A stretch of 64,000 nucleotides of DNA from Streptomyces echinatus (lineage in GTDB: Bacteria; Actinomycetota; Actinomycetes; Streptomycetales; Streptomycetaceae): contig NZ_JACHJK010000003.1 in assembly GCF_014203595.1 (NCBI RefSeq), forward strand, positions 62,001-126,000. Reading direction: 5' to 3'. Below are positions 56,975-64,000 of this stretch, in pieces. Every line of letters begins with the position of its first letter. Positions within the stretch are counted from its first letter, which is position 1. Made by a program: the position numbers and the translations under genes. The notes under the pieces were generated by a model that did not search any database, was not told where the DNA came from, and was given only the letters and a program-made list of their open reading frames with translations.

Positions 56975-57520
56975 GTGACCGAAACATCGAACAAGTCCCT
57001 GACCGCCGGCGAGACACCAGCGGCGACACACAGATCCCGTGTGTTCGGCTGGGACGACCCCGCCATTTCCGCCGGCGCCGTCCCGCATCACAGCGGCCTC
57101 GACTTCCTCCGCGAGATCCTGGCCGGACGTCTGCCCGCCCCGCCGATCGCCGCCACCCTGGGCTTCACCCTGGAGGAGGCCGAGTACGGCCGAGCGGTCT
57201 TCGTCCTGGTACCGGGCGAGGAGCACTACAACCCGATCGGCAGCGTCCACGGCGGCGTCTACGCCACGCTCCTGGACTCGGCGGCCGGCTGCGCGGTGCA
57301 GTCCGTGCTGCCTCAGGGCATGGGATACACCTCGATCGACCTGACCTTGAAGTTCCTGCGCCCGATCACCGTTGGCACCGGCAAGGTCCGCGCCATAGGC
57401 ACCGTCCTCAACAGCGGCCGCCGCACCGCCCTCGCCCAGGCAGAGCTCCGCGACTCCGACGACCGGCTGCTGGCCCACGCCACCAGCAGCTGCATGCTCT
57501 TCCCGGTCCCGACCCGGTGA
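56975..57520 (+). CDS. PaaI-type hotdog thioesterase
   Basis: 181 residues, GTG start. The hotdog core holds HYNPIGSVHGGVYATLLDSAAGCAVQS (HGG...D active site), GYTSIDLTLKFLRPI and TSSCMLF end. It hydrolyses acyl-CoA or aryl-CoA thioesters. The N-terminal ~45 residues are extra. About 100 nt after the HxlR gene on the same strand; co-transcription is possible. Confidence 0.9.
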   Translation: MTETSNKSLTAGETPAATHRSRVFGWDDPAISAGAVPHHSGLDFLREILAGRLPAPPIAATLGFTLEEAEYGRAVFVLVPGEEHYNPIGSVHGGVYATLLDSAAGCAVQSVLPQGMGYTSIDLTLKFLRPITVGTGKVRAIGTVLNSGRRTALAQAELRDSDDRLLAHATSSCMLFPVPTR

Positions 57521-57639
57521 CCAGCATGTACGGCGCGAGACAGGGGACCCACGGCACTGGCTGATCCGTCCGGGCTGCATCGGTCAGGTGTTCTCAGTCC
57601 CTACGCTCGCGGATTCGTTGTCCTGGGGGACGCCGCTAT

Positions 57640-58505
57640 ATCCGCGGTTGGGAACCGGGCGAGGTTGAAGGTGGGAGAGCCTGCTCGGCCCAGACGGTCT
57701 TGCCGTCGAGGGAGTAACGGACACCCCAGTTCTGTGCGAGTTGGGCGATGAATGTCGGTGGTGTAGGCGGTTTCCTCATCCACTGCCCAGTGGGTGAGCT
57801 GATGCCGGGTGTGGGTGCGCGCCGCGGCGACGGCTTTGGGGTGGTGGTCGAGAGGTCACGCGGCGACCTGGTCCGCGGGGAATGGGTGGGTGCGCGCAAG
57901 GAGGAGGATCACGTCGCTGTGGCGGGTGTCGTTCCCCAGCCGGTAGAGCACGTCGTCGCACAGATCCCGCAGTGGCCGGTCAGTGTGGGCCAGCACCCGT
58001 TGGAGGGTCTGCGGGGACTGGGAGGTGGTCAGGAGGGATGAGGTGTGGAAGGCGAGGATGCTGCCGTCGGTGACACGGACCGTGCCGGCAGCGAAGGGTG
58101 GCCCTTCGTCGCTGCCCAGGGGAGGCCCGCTCGGCAGGTGAGGGATCTCGGTGCTTCCATCGGGATGGGCGATCACGGGTGGGGGGTGGCCGGCCAGGGC
58201 GATGGTGCAGGTCTGGGCGAGCGGGTCGTAGACCGCGTACGCGCAGCTCCCCGTAAGCGGCATGGGATCGCCGGCTGGCAGCACTGCGCGTTCCTGGGCC
58301 AGGCTGATGGCGGTGTCGTTGAGGCGGGCGAGTAGTTCGTCGGGTTCCAGGTCGAGCGCAGCCAGCGAGTGCACGGCGGTCTGTATCTGTCCCAGGGTGG
58401 TGGCCGCGTAGATGCCTTGGCCGGCTACGTCGCCGACTACCAGTGCAGTGCGGGCGCCGGAAAGGGCGAATGTGCCGAACCCGCCGCCTCCGCCCCTGGA
58501 GGCGG
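57640..58505 (-). pseudogene. SpoIIE/PP2C phosphatase plus ATPase remnant, 5' truncated
   Basis: From ~58500 leftward: GTFALSGARTALVVGDVAGQGIYAATTLGQ (PP2C Asp-Gly site), LEPDELLARLNDTA, CAYAVYDPLAQTCTIALAGHPPPVI, DGSILAFHTSSLL and RHSDVILLLAR. That is the second half of a SpoIIE phosphatase. Further left, in another frame, AQLAQNWGVRYSLDGKTVWAE resembles the end of the HATPase domain that often follows; most of that domain is deleted. The 5' half, including sensor domains and start, is replaced at ~58505 by a recombinase fragment on the opposite strand. Confidence 0.7.
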
Positions 58506-59122
58506 CGCTGAAGCCGGCGTACGACATCAAGGAGGCCGCCCCCGACCAGGAGGTCATCCTCACCGTCCACGAGCTCAAGCGCCTCGCCCGCAACGCCGCC
58601 GAACTGATGACGCTGTCCGGCCGGCTCCAGGCCGCCGGTGTCCAGCTCGAACTCCTCACCGGCCCGCTCAGCGGCATCTACGACGCCAACGGCATGGGCG
58701 CGATGTTCTTCGCCGTCCTGGCCGCCGCCGCACAGATCGAGCGCAACTACATCCGGGAGAAGACCCTGGAGGGCCAGGTGACCGCCGCGGCGAAGGGCAA
58801 CCACGGCGGACGGCCGAAGGTCATCGACGACGACATGCTCACCTTCGCCCGCGCGCTCAAGGGCAAGGGCGTCCCCGTCCAGGAGATCGCGAAGAAGCTG
58901 ACCATCAAGACCGGCAAGAACACCGGACAGCACCCCTCGGTCGCCTCCGCCTACCGCGCGCTCGCCGAAGCCGAGGAGAGCCAGGCCCCGGCCGGGCCAG
59001 AGATCATCGCCCCGCGCGGGCCACCCCGGGTGCACCTCACCGGGCCCTCCAGCGGCACCGACTCCGAGCTGATGGAACGGCTCACCCGCCAGGTCCTCGG
59101 CCCCCCCCCACCGACGAAGTGA
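58505..59122 (+). pseudogene. Serine recombinase fragment lacking the catalytic N-terminus
   Basis: The frame gives KPAYDIKEAAPDQEVILTVH, ELKRLARNAAELMTLSGRLQ, LLTGPLSGIYDANGMGAMFF, AAQIERNYIREKTLEGQ and GNHGGRPKVIDDDM. This is the second half of the resolvase catalytic domain, the E-helix and a helix-turn-helix tail. The nucleophile Ser region is missing, cut at the junction with the SpoIIE remnant. The open frame continues upstream only by chance. It ends at 59122 in PPPPTK. Confidence 0.75.
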
Positions 59123-59464
59123 TGGACACGTTCGTTGAACAGACCGAGCACCAGGCGAACGACGTTGTGGCGGCGCTGCCGGCACAGGCCCGACACGAAG
59201 GGGAAGACGCGTGATCCCGCTGCCGCCGCGCACCCTCAGCTGACCATGATCAAGCTCAGCGCCAACGGCTGTACCGCTGTTCCCCAAGGCCGGGGACCCC
59301 CGCGAGTTCGCGAAAACTGAAGGCACTTCGACGGGAACCCGCGGGTCGGATGCTCTGATGTCAGGGGTGGACCCGTGGGTTTGCCATGAAGTCGCGGGGC
59401 GGTCTGCGGAAGTCACGTGCGGCCGCGGCAGCACATTGCTGACTGCCCGTCTCCGTCCACGTGA
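59123..59464. other. Intergenic region, no gene recognised
   Basis: About 340 nt between the recombinase remnant and the convergent reductase gene; no intact gene or clear terminator. Confidence 0.35.
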
Positions 59465-60232
59465 CTACTTGAGGTCGGAGAGAAGTGCGTCGAGTGCCTT
59501 CCCCAGCGCGTCGGAGTTGGCCGCGTCGAACCACGTGGTGCGGATACGTTCGTTGATTCCGTTCGGTGTCTCGTGGTCGGCCGCGAGCTGGTGCAGGGAG
59601 CGGGTCTCGTCGCCCAGGGTGCGTCCGACGCCCTGGAAGAGGCTGCGGATGTAGCGGTCCGCGTCCTCGGACGGGATGCCCTGCCGGCTGGCCCAGGCGG
59701 TGAGCGTGGCCAGGTACCAGTAGTGGGTGGTCAGCGTGGCCGTCAGCGCGGAGAAGACGTTGAAGGCCGCTTCGTCCGCGACGGGCAGCGCTCCGCCGAG
59801 GTGGTCGAAGAGGGCGTCCACGACCGGGTGGGAGGGGTATGTGACGGTGACGGACCGGCGCTTGCGCACGGCGGGCAGGGGGATGGCGCGTACCAGCGGG
59901 GCGTCGGTGCCGAGTGTCTGGCGCAGCTCGCCGGTACCGACGCCGGCCATGACGTTGACCACGACGTGGGCGCTGTCGACCTGCAGACCGGCCAGGGCCT
60001 CGGAGCGGTGCTGCGGGCGGACGGCGATTATCACCACCTCGGAGCGGTCTACCACGTCCTGGTTGTCGGCGCACACCCGCACGTTCGGATAGCGCTGCGA
60101 CAGCTCGGCGGTGGTGCGGGCCCCGCGGGGAGACAGGAAGATCTCCGGTAGTTCCTCGACGCCGTCGCACAGGCCGTCCACGATAGCGCGGCCGATCTCG
60201 CCCACGCCGATGATCCCGATGCGCTTCACCAT
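59465..60232 (-). CDS. Pyrroline-5-carboxylate reductase-like protein
   Basis: 255 residues. ATG 60232 follows AGGGAGAC. NADP motif MVKRIGIIGVGEIGRAIVDGL, FLSPRGARTTAELSQRYPNV, VIIAVRPQHRSEAL, and the P5C-site region NVMAGVGTGELRQTL ... VRAIPLPAVRKR. The C-terminal helical domain is present but the conserved proline-site motif (PG.TT.....L) is replaced by TRSLHQLAADHETPNGINER. It may therefore be a ProC homolog with a different imine substrate. It stands alone and intact between recombinase remnants. As the NRPS uses a proline-type unit the link is tempting, but the distance is over 45 kb. Confidence 0.85.
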   Translation of the reverse strand: MVKRIGIIGVGEIGRAIVDGLCDGVEELPEIFLSPRGARTTAELSQRYPNVRVCADNQDVVDRSEVVIIAVRPQHRSEALAGLQVDSAHVVVNVMAGVGTGELRQTLGTDAPLVRAIPLPAVRKRRSVTVTYPSHPVVDALFDHLGGALPVADEAAFNVFSALTATLTTHYWYLATLTAWASRQGIPSEDADRYIRSLFQGVGRTLGDETRSLHQLAADHETPNGINERIRTTWFDAANSDALGKALDALLSDLK

Positions 60233-60357
60233 GTCTCCCTGATCGACTTGCCAGCGGTGGCCCCAGACTCCCATCCGTGACACCGCTACCTTGCACCTGG
60301 GGTCAGAAAGAAGTCCGAGGCCGCCTCCGGGGGCCGTTCCAGGAGAGCGGTTCGCGG

Positions 60358-60600
60358 TCAACTCGCTGGGCCGGCCTCGGCTGCCTGCTCCAGCAGGGCT
60401 CGTGCGGAGTCCGCGTAGCGCATCGCGGTCTTCTCGTCGAGCCCAAGACTTCCGCAAGGTGGAGTGGGTCAGGCCCCTTGACCATGGCCTCTTCGAGCTG
60501 GCGGTCGGCCCGGAGTCGTTCCAGGGTCGCGTCCTGGCCACGCATCGCAGCGCTGATCCAGTGGCTGCTGGCCCGGCCGGTCGTGTTGGCGGTCTGGTTT
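60358..60600 (-). pseudogene. Helical C-terminal fragment of an integrase-like gene
   Basis: The frame reads AAMRGQDATLERLRADRQLE, EAMVKGPDPLHLAEVLGL and, after a frame change near 60445, DEKTAMRYADSARALLEQAA, stopping at 60358. The pattern matches tails of Streptomyces genes that accompany or belong to tyrosine recombinases. Both halves of a once continuous gene are visible. Confidence 0.45.
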
Positions 60601-60604
60601 TTGA

Positions 60605-61413
60605 TCAGACCCGGCGCGAGGAACCGTCGGCGTTCTTCCGCTCGGAGGGAAACAGCGGGGCGCCCGGGCGAGTGTGGTCATCGTCGAACTGGCCCCAGAC
60701 GTCCTCGATGAACCACCGCAGCGTCCGGTCGGCGCCGTTGATCAGCGGGACCGTCCGCTCGCGCGGGCCCGAGTCGCGGGCGCCCTTGCCATGGCGGACG
60801 TGGAGCTTGCCGAAGCGTCCCAGGTCCCACTTGATGTCCGTCAGGTCGAGCTTGCACGCCTCGCTGACCCGCAGACCGACCTGGGACATCAGCTTGGAGG
60901 CGGTGTAGTTCCTGGCGGTAGGGGCGAACTTGCGGCAGGTGGCCGGCTCGCCGCCCCAGCCGGTGAACAGCGTCCCGACCTCCGGCCCGGTCGGCGGGAT
61001 CCGCAGCTGGGCGTCCTTGGCGCCACGCGGCCGGTTCATCGCGTCGATCGGGCACTCGACCACCCGGCCGGTCATCCCGTGGACTTCGACCTTGTGCCGC
61101 AGCTCCAGGAACAGGAAGTACGTCGTCAGCGCCTGCGACCGGGCCAGCCGGGTGCCGCTGGGTGAGTTCCGCAGCACCTCCCCGAAGTACGCGTCGGCAT
61201 CGGCCGGCTCCATGTCCCACAGCGGTCGGCCGAACCAGGTTCTGATCTGCTCCAGGTGCCCGACATCCCCGCGGATCGTGCCTCCGCCAGGCCCGCCGAG
61301 GCCCGCGCGAGAACGAACCCGGACAGCACGTCGATCTCGAACCGCTCCAGTTCCTCCGCCGACGCGGGCGCCCAGTGCTCACGCAGGTCCCGCACGACCG
61401 CCAACGCTGCCAA
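60605..61413 (-). pseudogene. Tyrosine recombinase/integrase, truncated and frameshifted
   Basis: From 61413: LAVVRDLREHWAPASAEELE, RFEIDVLSGFVLARASAGLA (N-terminal SAM-like region). A frame change near 61270 leads to DADAYFGEVLRNSPSGTRLA, TASKLMSQVGLRVSEACKLD (the first catalytic Arg), KLHVRHGKGARDSG (the catalytic Lys) and APLFPSERKNADGSSRRV. The frame ends at 60605 before the HxxR and Tyr motifs. Inactive. Confidence 0.75.
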
Positions 61414-61772
61414 CCCGAGCCTCCTCGCCTTCGTTCCGACTGCGGATCGGTCGGACGAAGGGAGAACGCCTCAAAAGTCCCGAAGTCACGTCAGACAGCA
61501 GCAGAGCACCCGACGGAGAAAGAACCCCCTGGCCGCGGGGTCGGGGAATCAGTCGTGCGCAGCGGAACTCACGGGATGTCGCACAGTACAGGAGTCTGGG
61601 CCTGGATCCGGCGACGATCCAGCCCCGGTCAGTCCGGATACTCCGGTCCGACCGCAGTGCGGGCGCCGAGCGTCCTTCCCCTGCCCCAGCCGAGCTCGCG
61701 CCGGTATCCGCCGAGCAGACCGGAGCTCGAGCTCTGTCACATCACGGAAGCGCGAGCCGGGAGCGACCGCGG
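61414..61772. other. Intergenic region, no gene recognised
   Basis: About 360 nt between the integrase remnant and the ferredoxin remnant; frames on both strands are unrecognisable. Confidence 0.35.
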
Positions 61773-61930
61773 TCACCAGGGGGCGCCGAACAGCGCGTCG
61801 GTCGGGCAGTACGCCTCGCACTGGAAGCAGGCCTGGCAGCTGTCCTGGCGCGCGATTAGACGTGCGTCGGGCACACCTCGATGCACCGGTCGCAGACGAT
61901 GCAGCGATCCGGGTCGAGGATCTCGATCAT
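61773..61930 (-). pseudogene. 4Fe-4S ferredoxin with internal deletion/frameshift
   Basis: ATG 61930 starts MIEILDPDRCIVCDRCIEVC (first CxxCxxCxxxC cluster), then hits a stop. A shifted frame continues as ARQDSCQACFQCEAYCPTDA (second cluster) to 61773. Several codons around CPT are lost. The intact family is a two-cluster ferredoxin encoded after the FAD-binding oxidoreductase, as in this order. Confidence 0.72.
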
Positions 61931-62465
61931 GCGGCTCGGCCTCCGCTCGCGACCAGTTGCCGTTGCACCGCCTCCGGGCGGCTCCAGACCTCGTCCAGCC
62001 CACCGGTGAGACGCCGTCGGCGTCGGTCAAGAGTTCCAGCGCCGGGGTGTGGGCGCCGAGCCGCCGCACCGGGGGTGCGCTGGCGCCACATGTATTCCGG
62101 CCCTTGGAGGTCGCCGCGCAGTTGACGGCCGTCGGCGGGGAAGGGGTCGCTGGATGCGTGCCAGTTCGTCCATGCGCGCGTGCGTCTCGTCGAGGAAGCG
62201 CGTCATCCAGTCCTGGTCGGCGAGGGATCCGCCGAGTGCCTCCCGGCTCGCCATGGCGGCCTCGCGCAGTTCGGGGACGTCGTCCACGTACCAGATGCCG
62301 GTGCCGACGGATGCGGTCGCTCCGCTAGCTCCGTGTATCCCTTGTCGGCCAGGATGACGTCGGCGCCCGCCTGAGCGGCCTTGATCGCGGCCCAGGTGCC
62401 CGCGGGGCGCCGCCGATCACCAGCACGTCGGTGGACAGAGCCTGTTCGAGTTCTGAGCTCGTCAT
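61931..62465 (-). pseudogene. FAD-binding (adenylylsulfate reductase-like) flavoprotein, collapsed
   Basis: ATG 62465: LSTDVLVIGGAPAGTWAAIK, AAQAGADVILADKGYT (FAD Rossmann, GGxPAGxxAA). After small deletions: VDDVPELREAAMASREALGG, WMTRFLDETHARMDELARIQ and TPALELLTDADGV. Several frameshifts, and more than half of the protein (middle and C-terminus) is missing. It once formed an electron-transfer pair with the ferredoxin downstream. Confidence 0.72.
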
Positions 62466-62492
62466 GGCTCTGCGTTCGTTCCCGTACGGGGT

Positions 62493-63305
62493 TCAGGGTT
62501 TGAGGCGGCCGGTGGCGAACATCGCGGCCGACCAGGCCGTCAGCGCCGCTGCCAGACCCCAGACCACGGCAAGGGCCCAGCCGGCGCTGACGTCGCCCTG
62601 GCCGAGGAACCCGATCCGCTCGACCTGGGCCAGCCAGAAGACGGGGTCGAGGTGGCTTACGTAGTTCCAGAGGGGCGGCAGTTGATGGACCGAGTAAAAG
62701 ACGCCGCCGAGGAAGCCCAGCGGCAGCAGGATGATCGACTCCATGGCGTAGACATGGTCGAGGGACCTGGCGTGACCGCCCGCGATCACGCCGATCTGCG
62801 CGGCGACCAGGAGCACTCCGAGCGTGCCGAACAGCGGGACGACGGGGCGGGCCGGGGCGCCGCCGTGGGTGAGCGGCAGGGCCACCGCCAGGACGCCCGC
62901 GCCCACGACGACGCCTCGGGCAACGCCGGCGCCCACCAGTGCCGCGTTGATCTCCCACCACCTGAGCGGGCTCGCGAACACGTCGTTGATGTACTGGTCC
63001 CGACGGGCCTCGAACAGGCTGGTCGTCCCGTTGAAGAAGCCGACGTTGACGATCGCCTGGGCGAAGAGGCCGGGCACGATGAAGCCGCCGTAGCCGACGC
63101 CGTCGATCGTGTCGACGTGCGAGCCGAGAGCCGATCCGAAGACCACGACGAACAGCACCGTCGACAGCACCGGACCGACGACGCTGTAGCGCCAGATCCT
63201 GAGGAAACGCAGGACCTCGCGCTCCAGGAACCCCAGAAACGGTGAGCGCTCCGCCCGGAAGGACTCGTCATACGCCGAGAGGGCCGGCGTCCCGGTGCTG
63301 CTCAC
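62493..63305 (-). CDS. ABC-2 type transporter permease
   Basis: 270 residues. The GTG at 63305 overlaps the ATPase stop by four bases (GTGA). Six helices: FLRIWRYSVVGPVLSTVLFVVVF, YGGFIVPGLFAQAIVNVGFF, a coupling segment FEARRDQYINDVFASPLRWW, RGVVVGAGVLAVALPLT, LFGTLGVLLVAAQIGVIAG and ESIILLPLGFLGGVFYSVHQLPPLW. The ABC-2 signature (VF.SP..WWE / PLGFLGGVFYSV.QLP) is clear. It exports an unknown compound. The gene is intact but its ATPase partner is broken. Confidence 0.88.
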   Translation of the reverse strand: MSSTGTPALSAYDESFRAERSPFLGFLEREVLRFLRIWRYSVVGPVLSTVLFVVVFGSALGSHVDTIDGVGYGGFIVPGLFAQAIVNVGFFNGTTSLFEARRDQYINDVFASPLRWWEINAALVGAGVARGVVVGAGVLAVALPLTHGGAPARPVVPLFGTLGVLLVAAQIGVIAGGHARSLDHVYAMESIILLPLGFLGGVFYSVHQLPPLWNYVSHLDPVFWLAQVERIGFLGQGDVSAGWALAVVWGLAAALTAWSAAMFATGRLKP

Positions 63306-63917
63306 GAGGCCATCTCCTCTGCCGTGATCACCCGTTCGAAGACCTCCGAGGCGAGGACGGTGCATGAGGGCCCGCGCAAGGACGAGGCGCCGTTGCATAC
63401 CGCCGGAGAGTTCGTAGGCGCGTACGTCGGCCTTGTCGTCGAGACGGAACAGGGCGAGGAGTTCGTCCGCGCGCCGGGCGGCCGCCTTCCGACCTGTGCC
63501 GTGATATCCCGCGTGGTAGACCAGGATCTGCCGGATGGACAGGAACCGGTCGACGTTGATCTCCTGCGCGGCCGGACCCAGCAGTCAGCGGGCCTGACGG
63601 CTGCGGTAATCGTGCCCGAAGACGGAGAGGCTGCCGGCGCTGGGGCGCACGATGTTGCTCACCGAACCGATGAGCGTGGTCTTCCCCGCGCCGTTCGGGC
63701 CGAGCAGCCCGAAGCACGCACCATCCGGTATCTCCAGGTCGAGCCCGGCCACCGCGGTGAAGCCGTCCTCGTACGTCTTGCGCAGGCCCTCGACCCGCAG
63801 CGCGGGCGGACTCCCGCCGCTCCGGAAAGTGGAAGCGGCGGGAGTCGCGAGCGGGTCACCCAGGGGAAGCGGGCCGGCCGTGGGAAGCGGATCAGGCCCG
63901 GAAAGCGTGTCAGCCAT
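63302..63917 (-). pseudogene. ABC transporter ATPase, frameshifted and missing Walker B
   Basis: ATG 63917: ALRVEGLRKTYEDGFTAVAG, LLGPNGAGKTTLIGSVSNIV (Walker A), then a stop at 63585. A shifted frame continues as LLGPAAQEINVDRFLSIRQI, LFRLDDKADVRAYELSGGMQ (signature) and RRLVLARALMH. Another frame then gives VLASEVFERVITAEEMAS and a stop that overlaps the permease start. About 450 nt with Walker B and the switch His are deleted. Confidence 0.8.
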
Positions 63918-64000
63918 GGAACTGGTTCGCGGGCACCGGGAGCCCGTAGTGCTCACGCAGGGTGGTGCCTTCGTACTCCTCGCGGAACAACCCCTTGCCG
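63911..64000 (-). CDS. LLM-class flavin monooxygenase-like protein, 3' end only
   Basis: Last 29 codons: GKGLFREEYEGTTLREHYGL then PVPANQFHG. The pattern RGLFR.EYEG.TLREHLGL.RP is the end of nitrilotriacetate/alkanesulfonate-type LLM monooxygenases. It overlaps the ATPase start by 7 nt, so it leads an operon with the exporter. Most of the gene lies outside the window. Confidence 0.6.

Noticed and set aside
60930..61859. Plus-strand frame of 309 codons opposite the integrase remnant
   Set aside because: Arg/Ser/Pro-rich shadow; the opposite strand carries recombinase motifs in two frames.

Overview
The window is very GC-rich DNA with actinomycete codon use: GTG starts, rare TTA codons, and family content typical of Streptomyces or Kitasatospora (ANTAR regulators, a DUF6207-like gene, IS630 and IS5 elements, small secreted Cys-rich proteins). 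It looks like a chromosome-arm or accessory region. It joins one end of a biosynthetic gene cluster to a long, heavily rearranged tract of insertion-sequence debris, decayed genes and small accessory operons.

1-16.9 kb, minus strand: one transcription unit, DUF5132-like small protein -> ABC exporter with an N-terminal HMA-like domain -> giant non-ribosomal peptide synthetase (NRPS). The NRPS frame stays open from 13985 to the left edge, so at least 4661 residues are encoded. It holds four complete C-A-T modules and the start of a fifth condensation domain. The second adenylation domain carries a threonine code and the fourth a proline-type code. The first and third carry unusual codes I cannot assign. 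The first condensation domain resembles those of EntF/DhbF-type enzymes, so the peptide may start from an acyl or aryl-acyl group. Next to it, 17.4-20.9 kb holds a divergent amine set: a glutamine-synthetase-like ligase, an ornithine-decarboxylase-like enzyme and a GNAT acetyltransferase. These could supply or detoxify a polyamine-type building block.

22-36 kb: an acyl-CoA dehydrogenase with a TTA codon, a 3' fragment of a LysR gene, an ANTAR regulator, fused IS5/IS630 remnants, a CPA1 sodium/proton antiporter, an NAD-dependent epimerase with a LysR regulator, a decayed IS5 transposase, a membrane-anchored NACHT NTPase, and probable remnants of a Tn7-like element (TnsA- and TniQ-like).

36-44 kb: small secreted Cys-rich proteins, one built from four tandem 123-bp repeats, then a 3.16-kb element bounded by perfect 33-bp inverted repeats. 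The element carries a dead IS630 transposase, a winged-helix regulator and an aldo/keto reductase, and it has cut into a PP2C-like gene.

44.8-49.1 kb: a four-gene oxidoreductase/hydrolase operon (SDR, SnoaL-like, epimerase, metallo-beta-lactamase fold) with a divergent LysR regulator. 49.2-54 kb: a mosaic pseudogene made of helicase-associated, SRAP, GAF and ANTAR pieces, two genes with TTA codons (one ANTAR), an anti-sigma-type ATPase, a 39-residue membrane peptide, a secreted protein and a DJ-1 remnant. 54-57.5 kb: an SDR plus DHA2-type MFS exporter operon facing an HxlR regulator across a perfect palindrome, then a PaaI-type thioesterase.

57.6-64 kb: a SpoIIE phosphatase remnant abutting a serine recombinase remnant, an intact proC-like reductase, a broken tyrosine recombinase, a collapsed flavoprotein/ferredoxin pair and an ABC-2 exporter whose ATPase is broken. 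All calls come from reading the sequence. Family names rest on remembered motifs, not on searches.
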